Assembly: GCA_029012425.1 (NCBI GenBank)
Contig: JAQXMB010000042.1
Location: 26,908-90,907, forward strand
Direction of reading: 5' to 3'
Length of the DNA: 64,000 nucleotides
Source: a bacterium
GTDB taxonomy: Bacteria; Bacillota; Clostridia; Lachnospirales; Lachnospiraceae
Below are positions 57,300 through 64,000 of the stretch, piece by piece. The translations under genes and the position numbers were made by a program. The first letter of the stretch is position 1; each line of letters starts with the position of its first letter. The notes under the pieces are model-generated. The model was not told where the DNA came from and did not search any database. It worked only from the letters and a program-made list of their open reading frames with translations.

Positions 57300-58112
57300 C
57301 TACTTATTCTGGAAAGGAACCACCTTTAATTTCTTCTCAGGATCCTTCTCTAAGAAGTTGCCCATACCTGCCTTCTGATCTTCTGTCTCAAAGCAGCTTC
57401 CGAACAGCTTCTCCTCGATGACAATTGCATCATCCATCGCTGCGTCAAGTCCATCATTGATTGCTTTCTTGCAGGCACGAACAGCAATCGGAGCATTTGC
57501 GGCAATGATAGAAGCAAGCTTCTTTGCAGCGGGCATCAGCTCCTCAGCGGGATATACATTGTTTACAAGACCGATTCTGTAAGCCTCATCTGCCTTGATA
57601 TTGCGCGCGCCGTAAATCATCTCTTTTGCCTTGCCAACGCCAACGATTCTGGCAAGTCTCTGGGTTCCGCCGAATCCGGGAGTAATTCCAAGGCCAACCT
57701 CAGGCTGTCCAAAAATTGCATTTTCAGAACAGATACGGATATCACAGCTCATAGCAATCTCGCATCCTCCGCCAAGTGCAAAACCATTGATTGCACAGAT
57801 AACGGGAACAGGTAATGTCTCCAATCTGCGGAATACATCATTACCCTTCTTTCCAAATGCCTCTCCCTCTTCCTTGGTCAGGGTGCTCATTTCCCCAATG
57901 TCAGCACCTGCAACGAAAGACTTGAATGCATCACCCTTCTTATCGGGACCACCGGTCAGAATCACGGCTCTGATGTCTGCATTGGATTCGATCTCAGTTA
58001 ATGCTGCGTCGATCTCCTCTAATGTCTCGCTGTTGAGTGCGTTCAAAGCAGCAGGTCTGGAAATTGTCAAAACCGCAATCGCACCATCAATTTCTAACTG
58101 TAAATTGTTCAT
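57300..58112 (-). CDS. crt: Enoyl-CoA hydratase/crotonase
   Basis: AVLTISRPAALNALNSETLEEIDAAL...GFALGGGCEIAMSCDIRICSENAIFGQPEVGLGITPGFGGTQRLARIVG. Confidence 0.95.
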   Translation of the reverse strand: MNNLQLEIDGAIAVLTISRPAALNALNSETLEEIDAALTEIESNADIRAVILTGGPDKKGDAFKSFVAGADIGEMSTLTKEEGEAFGKKGNDVFRRLETLPVPVICAINGFALGGGCEIAMSCDIRICSENAIFGQPEVGLGITPGFGGTQRLARIVGVGKAKEMIYGARNIKADEAYRIGLVNNVYPAEELMPAAKKLASIIAANAPIAVRACKKAINDGLDAAMDDAIVIEEKLFGSCFETEDQKAGMGNFLEKDPEKKLKVVPFQNK

Positions 58113-58211
58113 TGATTTACCCTCCTAAAATTCGTATCATCACGACAGTAACCTTTCCTCTCAGTTACCGTACAAATGTTATCCTTAATGTACCATTTTG
58201 TGAAAGAATTG

Positions 58212-58883
58212 TCAATGTTGCAACAAGCTCTGCATCTGACGAATTGCGTGATCTGTCAAAATCTCAGTCCCATGCTCGATTATGTATGCTACCTGCGATG
58301 CTTTTGCACTTGCAGCTGCCATAAATTCTGTCGAAGTTGACATGATGCGACACAACTGCTTCTCATCCAGCTCACCCCGTTCAAGAATCAGACAGTAGTT
58401 TCCCTCATAGCGGTACAATTTTGTATTGATTCCAAGTTCTTCTTCGATATCAAGCGGCACGCTTGCACAGAACGACTCAAAATCTTTCATCTGTGTAAAT
58501 TCCAGAACATAGGCCTTTCGCTTTTCTACCAATGCAGGTTCTGCCTCCTGCATCCGTTCCTGTGTTTTCTGCTCCACCGCCCCGGTAAGTGAACTCATCG
58601 CAGCGCGAAGTCCCTCGAGAAGATCCATAATATTTCCCGGCTGTTTTTCTGAGAAAGTAAGCGCAAGTGTGTTTTCCGGCAGAACCGCTACCTGAATGGT
58701 CATCGGTCCGCCCTGCACCTTAAATCCCACTTCCTCTTCAGCGAGCGAAATCATCTTGCGCAAAAACTCTTCGGTTTTACCGTCGTTTGCAAGAAAATCA
58801 TCCAAATTCAACCCGTTCTCCTGCAGCTCTTCCTGTGTAATGATGCAGCGAACGGTATCTGTACTTATCCGTTTAAATCTCAT
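58212..58883 (-). CDS. mecA: Adaptor protein MecA family (paralog 2)
   Basis: MRFKRISTDTVRCIITQEELQENGLNLDDFLANDGKTEEFLRKMISLAEEEVGF; C-terminal YEGNYCLILERG. Confidence 0.85.
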   Translation of the reverse strand: MRFKRISTDTVRCIITQEELQENGLNLDDFLANDGKTEEFLRKMISLAEEEVGFKVQGGPMTIQVAVLPENTLALTFSEKQPGNIMDLLEGLRAAMSSLTGAVEQKTQERMQEAEPALVEKRKAYVLEFTQMKDFESFCASVPLDIEEELGINTKLYRYEGNYCLILERGELDEKQLCRIMSTSTEFMAAASAKASQVAYIIEHGTEILTDHAIRQMQSLLQH

Positions 58884-59008
58884 TCGTACTCACTTCCTTA
58901 GCGAATCCTGTCCGTTGTACATGCCATGCACGATTCAGACCCATCGTGTTTACCCATATAGTATCATATTATTTCTAAGATTGCATCTGTAAAGTACACC
59001 CATTCCTG

Positions 59009-59632
59009 TTATTCGTCAATCTTCATCTCGCCTGCATTCTCAATTTTGTCGTAAATCAGTGAATCCATAAGTGCCCAGATTTCTTCTCGTCCCTGCTTGG
59101 TCTGTGCGGAAAAAGGAATTACAATATCCTCTTTTTTCAGCCCCAGACCTTCTCTGACCTGTTTGACTGCCTTCGCCACCTGAGAGCGTTTCAGCTTATC
59201 CAGCTTGGTCGCAATAATGACCGGCTGATAGCCCTGATACACAATCCAATCATACATCTGTTTATCATTGGCACCGGGGGTATGTCGAATATCTATCAGA
59301 AGAAAAACGGCACGAAGCTGTTTACTTTTGTGCAGATAGTTTTCAATCATCTTTCCCCAGCGCGCACGCTCTGCCTCCGAGACTTTCGCATATCCGTATC
59401 CCGGCAGATCAACCAGATACATCTCCTTATTGATGTTGTAAAAATTGATGGTCTGCGTCTTACCCGGCGATGATGATGTCCGGGCAAGTGCCTTTCGATT
59501 CATCAACGCATTGATGAGCGATGACTTTCCAACATTCGATTTTCCGGCAAATGCAAGTTCCGGAAGTGTGTTGTCCGGTATTTTGCTTGTCACGCCGCAG
59601 ACTGTCTCAAGACTTACTTCTTTAATTACCAT
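59009..59632 (-). CDS. engB: Ribosome biogenesis GTP-binding protein YihA/YsxC/EngB
   Basis: LPELAFAGKSNVGKSSLINALMNRKALARTSSSPGKTQTINFYNI...DLPGYGYAKVSE. Confidence 0.96.
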   Translation of the reverse strand: MVIKEVSLETVCGVTSKIPDNTLPELAFAGKSNVGKSSLINALMNRKALARTSSSPGKTQTINFYNINKEMYLVDLPGYGYAKVSEAERARWGKMIENYLHKSKQLRAVFLLIDIRHTPGANDKQMYDWIVYQGYQPVIIATKLDKLKRSQVAKAVKQVREGLGLKKEDIVIPFSAQTKQGREEIWALMDSLIYDKIENAGEMKIDE

Positions 59633-59659
59633 ATTATTTCTCCTATATGATATGTGATT

Positions 59660-60025
59660 ACCAAACCGTTCTATTTATGCTGTCACAGTGGAAGCCGGCA
59701 GAGTCTGTGGCAGTTCGGTAGGTTCCTAATCGCACACATAGTCTTCGGCTTTCAGCTATGATAGGTGAAACACTTACACTTCGCTCGCACTGCGCCAGAC
59801 AAATGTCGCCGCTGACGGGAACTGCCACGAACCTTGCCGGCAGTGTAAATAGTGACACCGACAGTATCCCCTTTATGGCAGCTCGTAGCGTGGATAGGGA
59901 ATGCGATATATGTGTACGCATGACCGCGCCCAGTAGCCTGATGGGGCAGACACCGGCAGGCAACCGGAGCAGTCTGATGGTGACACTGCCACAGACGATG
60001 CCGGCAAGGTTACCGGCATTATTCC
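59660..60025. repeat. Composite structured intergenic repeat, copy C (rearranged; core on - strand, tail module on + strand)
   Basis: Reverse complement of 59715-59927 aligns to copies A/B but lacks the large internal hairpin; 59951-59995 (GACACCGGCAGGCAACCGGAGCAGTCTGATGGTGACACTG) aligns in the opposite orientation. Confidence 0.85.
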
Positions 60026-60032
60026 ATACGAT

Positions 60033-60064
60033 AAAAAGGAGCCCGTCAACAATCAACAGGCTCC
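60033..60064 (-). terminator. Terminator after clpX
   Basis: Minus strand GGGAGCCTGTTGATTGTTGACGGGCTCCTTTTT. Confidence 0.85.
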
Positions 60065-60070
60065 CAACTC

Positions 60071-61313
60071 TTACGCACCTTTGCGCTCAATCTCAGGCTC
60101 GTTCGTTCCCTCAACCGCACCCTTAGTGATCGTACAAGCTACGATGGATTCATCCGAAGGAATCTCAAACATCAGATCCTCAAGTGTGTGCTCCATGATT
60201 GCACGAAGACCTCTTGCGCCGGTTTTTCGCTCCAATGATTTATCCGCAATTGCCTCCACAGCATCATCATTGAAATAAAGCTCAACACCATCTAACTCAA
60301 ACAGTTTTTTATACTGCTTGATTAGCGAATTCTTCGGCTCTTTTAAGATGCGTACCAACGCATCCTTGTCTAACGAATCCAGCGATACAGTTACCGGCAC
60401 ACGGCCGACAAACTCGGGAATCAGTCCAAACTTCACAAAATCCTGCGGCAATACCTGACGGAACAGTGCTCCGGTATTCTTCTCATTCTTCTCACGGATT
60501 TGTGCATTAAATCCGATTGATTTTGCATCCATACGGGTCTCGATAATCTTTTCCAAACCATCAAAAGCGCCGCCACAGATGAAAAGAATATTCGTCGTAT
60601 CAATCTGAATCAACTCCTGCTGAGGATGCTTTCTGCCTCCCTGCGGGGGAACGCTTGCCTGCGTACCCTCGAGAATCTTCAGCAGTGCCTGCTGTACACC
60701 CTCACCGGATACATCGCGGGTGATTGATACATTTTCTGATTTTTTCGTAATTTTATCGATCTCATCGATATAAATAATTCCACACTGGGCACGCTCGATA
60801 TCATAATCAGCAGCCTGAATCAGTTTGAGAAGAATGTTCTCAACATCCTCTCCCACATATCCTGCCTCTGTCAAGGTGGTTGCATCTGCAATTGCAAACG
60901 GAACATTTAAGATACGCGCCAATGTCTGTGCCAGAAGCGTTTTTCCGGAACCGGTGGACCCAAGCATCAAAATGTTACTCTTCTGAAGCTCCACATCAAT
61001 CTCCTGCTCACAGGTTATCCGTTTGTAATGATTATATACCGCAACAGAGAGCACTTTTTTTGCCTCATCCTGTCCGATGACATATTCATCCAAAAATTCT
61101 TTTAGCTTTTTGGGTTTCTGAAGATTGATTTCAAACGCGGGCTTTACCTGCTCTTCATCCTCTTCAAATTCCTCCTCGATGATCTCACTGCAAATATCTA
61201 CACACTCATCGCAGATGTAGGCTCCACCGGGGCCTGCAATCAGCTTGCGCACCTGTTCCTGTGTCTTACCGCAGAAATTACAGCGAATTTTATCATTATT
61301 TTTGCCAGTCACT
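60071..61313 (-). CDS. clpX: ATP-dependent protease ATP-binding subunit ClpX
   Basis: (V)[40 protein letters not shown]...[47 protein letters not shown]; likely GTG start at 61313. Confidence 0.97.
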
Positions 61314-61325
61314 TCGTTCTCCTTA

Positions 61326-61913
61326 TTATGCCTCATGGCTCTTGATAATACTGTCAATCAGACCATAAGCTACTGCTTCCTCAGCAGTCATGTAATTATC
61401 ACGCTCGGTATCAGCCGCTACCTTCTCATAGGTCTGTCCGGTATTCGCAGCAAGCAGCTCATTCATTTTTTTCTTTGTCTTAATAATATTCTCTGCGGCA
61501 ATCTGAATCTCGGTTGCCTGTCCCTTTGCTCCACCGGAAGGCTGATGAATCATAATCTCTGCATTCGGAAGTGCATAGCGCTTGCCCTTTGCTCCTCCTG
61601 CAAGAAGAAATGCACCCATTGACGCAGCCATTCCGATACAAATGGTTGAAACATCACACTTAATGTAATTCATCGTATCATAAATTGCCATACCCGCTGT
61701 TATGACGCCACCGGGAGAATTGATGTATAAATGGATATCCTTGCCCGGATCCTCAGACTCTAAAAAGAGCAGCTGAGCTACGATCAAACTTGCGGTTGTC
61801 TCGTTTACTTCCTCACCAAGAAAAATAATACGCTCCTTCAACAAGCGGGAATAAATATCATAAGAGCGCTCTCCTCTGCTTGTCTGCTCAATGACATAAG
61901 GTACTAAACTCAT
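61326..61913 (-). CDS. clpP: ATP-dependent Clp protease proteolytic subunit
   Basis: [36 protein letters not shown]...[37 protein letters not shown]. Confidence 0.98.
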   Translation of the reverse strand: MSLVPYVIEQTSRGERSYDIYSRLLKERIIFLGEEVNETTASLIVAQLLFLESEDPGKDIHLYINSPGGVITAGMAIYDTMNYIKCDVSTICIGMAASMGAFLLAGGAKGKRYALPNAEIMIHQPSGGAKGQATEIQIAAENIIKTKKKMNELLAANTGQTYEKVAADTERDNYMTAEEAVAYGLIDSIIKSHEA

Positions 61914-61959
61914 AAACATGACCTCCTTTTAACAAACGTTATATTATTTGTAACGAACA

Positions 61960-61992
61960 AAACAGACTGACCCTGTCAGGTCAGCCTGTCAT
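61960..61992 (-). terminator. Terminator after tig
   Basis: Minus strand GGCTGACCTGACAGGGTCAGTCTGTTTTG. Confidence 0.75.
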
Positions 61993-62000
61993 CCTTTGTA

Positions 62001-63326
62001 TTATTCAGCGTCTGCGTTTTCTGTCTTGGATTTCGCTTTTGCTCTTTCCTTCACATTCGCCATAATGAATTCCACTGCCTTATTTACAGCGATATCATCC
62101 TTCATGGATTTCATCTCGGCCTCACCCAAATATGATTTCACCTGCTCTGCTTCCATACCATAGTTGGCTGCCATCTGTTCGATCTCTTTCTCGAGCTCGT
62201 CGTCAGAAACCTCAATGTTCTCTTCCTTAACAATCTGCTCTAATACCAGACGGCTCTGAATGTTCTTAACAGCGTCCGGACGAACCTGCTCAGCAAGCTT
62301 CTCCTTGGTAGCTCCGGTGAACTGCATGTACTGCTCCATGGAAAGACCCTGCATAGCGATTCTCTGTGCAAACTCATTAATCATTCGTTCTACCTGAGCA
62401 TCAATCATCGCCTCAGGGATATCCATTTTAGACTTATCAATAATCTTCTGGATTGCTTCGTCTTCCTGAGTTCCCTTCGCAGCCTTTACCTTGCGATCGG
62501 TAAGTGTCTTCTTAACTTCCTCGCGATACTCAGCAACTGTATCTGCCTCAGATACATCCTGTACAAACTCATCGTTTAACTCAGGAACTTCTTTTGCGCT
62601 GATTGCCTTTACTTTTACCTTGAACAAAGCAGGCTTTCCTGCAAGCTCGGGTGCATGGTACTCCTCAGGGAAAGTCACATTGACATCCACATCATCGCCG
62701 ATATTCTTGCCAATCAGCTGCTCCTCGAAGGTATCGATGAATGAGTGAGAACCGATTACCAAATCGTAATCCTCTCCTTTTCCTCCTTCGAATGCAACAC
62801 CGTCAACAGATCCGTCAAAATCAATCTTAACGGTATCACCATCAACAACTGCGCGATCTGTAACAGTTACAGTTCTTGCATTGTTCTCAAGCTGTGTCTT
62901 GATTTCAGTGTCAATTTCCTCATCACTTACGCTTGTGTCTATTCTTGTAACGGTTACACCGTTGTACTTTCCTAATGTTACCTCCGGTTTCTTAGCAACC
63001 TCTGCGGTAAAGATGAACGGCTTACCCTTCTCTAACTGGACGATGTCGATGCTCGGCTGTGATACGATATCTACACCACACTCATCAACAGCTGCGGGAT
63101 AATGAAGCTGGAGCATGATATTTGCAGCTTCCTCATAGAATACCTCGGGACCATACATCTTCTCAATCATTGCCTGAGGAACCTTTCCCTTGCGGAATCC
63201 AGGGATTGAAATTTTGCCCTTCTGTTGATTGTAAGCAGATTTCATTGCAGAATCTACAGCCTCAACAGGCACTTCAATGGTCAGCTTGACCATATTCTTT
63301 CCTAAATCTTCTACCTGTACACTCAT
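62001..63326 (-). CDS. tig: Trigger factor
   Basis: VQVEDLGKNMVKLTIEVPVEAVDSAMKSAYNQQKGKISIPGFRKGKVPQAMIEKMYG. Confidence 0.97.
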   Translation of the reverse strand: MSVQVEDLGKNMVKLTIEVPVEAVDSAMKSAYNQQKGKISIPGFRKGKVPQAMIEKMYGPEVFYEEAANIMLQLHYPAAVDECGVDIVSQPSIDIVQLEKGKPFIFTAEVAKKPEVTLGKYNGVTVTRIDTSVSDEEIDTEIKTQLENNARTVTVTDRAVVDGDTVKIDFDGSVDGVAFEGGKGEDYDLVIGSHSFIDTFEEQLIGKNIGDDVDVNVTFPEEYHAPELAGKPALFKVKVKAISAKEVPELNDEFVQDVSEADTVAEYREEVKKTLTDRKVKAAKGTQEDEAIQKIIDKSKMDIPEAMIDAQVERMINEFAQRIAMQGLSMEQYMQFTGATKEKLAEQVRPDAVKNIQSRLVLEQIVKEENIEVSDDELEKEIEQMAANYGMEAEQVKSYLGEAEMKSMKDDIAVNKAVEFIMANVKERAKAKSKTENADAE

Positions 63327-63474
63327 CGTACTTTTCCTCCTTAATATATAAAAGCGTTGTATATTTCCTGCAAAAGGGCATAACAACGCCTATGCAGTCA
63401 TTTATGAAGTATAGCATAGGATTTTACAAAATGCCAGCAATATTTGTAAAAAGTCCAAAAAATGACTAAAAAAA

Positions 63475-63505
63475 TAGCACCTCAATCGCTTGAGGTGCTA
63501 CGCCG
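63475..63505 (-). terminator. Terminator after SASP gene
   Basis: Minus strand GCACCTCAAGCGATTGAGGTGCTATTTTTTTAG. Confidence 0.9.
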
Positions 63506-63510
63506 GAAAG

Positions 63511-63723
63511 CTATTTCATCTGCTCTTCCTGCTTTTTGATCATCTTTCTGACCATCTCTCCACCGATTGAACCAGCTTCACGAGATGAGAGGTCTCCGTT
63601 GTATCCGTCCTTTAACTGAACGCCCAGCTCGCTTGCAACCTCTTCCTTGAAACGCTTCATTGCGTCCTTAGCCTCGGGTACTGCCATCTGGTTTGTACCG
63701 GTCTGTGAGTTATTACTTGCCAT
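63511..63723 (-). CDS. Alpha/beta-type small acid-soluble spore protein
   Basis: MASNNSQTGTNQMAVPEAKDAMKRFKEEVASELGVQLKDGYNGDLSSREAGSIGGEMVRKMIKKQEEQ. Confidence 0.95.
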   Translation of the reverse strand: MASNNSQTGTNQMAVPEAKDAMKRFKEEVASELGVQLKDGYNGDLSSREAGSIGGEMVRKMIKKQEEQMK

Positions 63724-63821
63724 GGTTGTTTCCTCCATATACTTGTGCTTTTGAGTTTTCACTCTAATGCTAGTGTTTCCGCCACCTCACAAAATATAAT
63801 AGGAAATATGTGCCACCTTCG

Positions 63822-64000
63822 TTAATTGCAGACAGGCTGTTTTCTGAGCACAAGATACGATATCACAACCAATACAGCACTGATTACAATAATAGAAATT
63901 GGAAGCGCACTCGGAACCGCATTTTCAAATGCATCTTCAATACTTCTGATGATGCGCCCAACCGCTGTATTCTCATGATGTCTCGAATACTCCATCGGTT
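63822..64000 (-). CDS. C-terminus of an unidentified membrane protein (5' end beyond window)
   Basis: Open frame to window edge ending ...PSALPISIIVISAVLVVISYLVLRKQPVCN*; not in the ORF track. Confidence 0.55.
   Translation of the reverse strand, partial: PMEYSRHHENTAVGRIIRSIEDAFENAVPSALPISIIVISAVLVVISYLVLRKQPVCN

Overview
This 64 kb window comes from a spore-forming, butyrate-producing Firmicute, most likely a Lachnospiraceae relative. I identified it from sequence motifs and gene content only; nothing was searched. Most genes are on the minus strand. Contents: germination and spore genes (GerAA/GerAB, SpoVAA/AB/AC/AD/AE, alpha/beta SASP); the butyrate pathway thl-hbd-bcd-etfB-etfA, with crotonase about 34 kb away; a Rex-type operator upstream of thl and another upstream of an iron alcohol dehydrogenase; carAB with an in-frame amber codon inside carB; secDF, SCIFF maturase and a SCIFF precursor absent from the ORF track; glgP; ileS behind a T-box; glf/GT2; mutY; tig-clpP-clpX-engB; two MecA paralogs; and a two-component/ABC operon. 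The most unusual features are: (1) a composite, gene-free, structured repeat family in intergenic regions (copies near 5.6, 25.9 and 59.8 kb, plus a related-neighbourhood module near 6.1 and 44.7 kb) whose hairpins show compensatory substitutions between copies; (2) a 63-aa protein made of a duplicated 20-aa Cys-containing motif; (3) a carB interrupted by one amber codon that lies within a consensus Shine-Dalgarno followed by a GTG codon; (4) a spoVA operon scattered over 14 kb in preserved order; (5) a 51-aa ORF whose start codon lies in a perfect 16-bp inverted repeat ahead of a shortened spoVAA.
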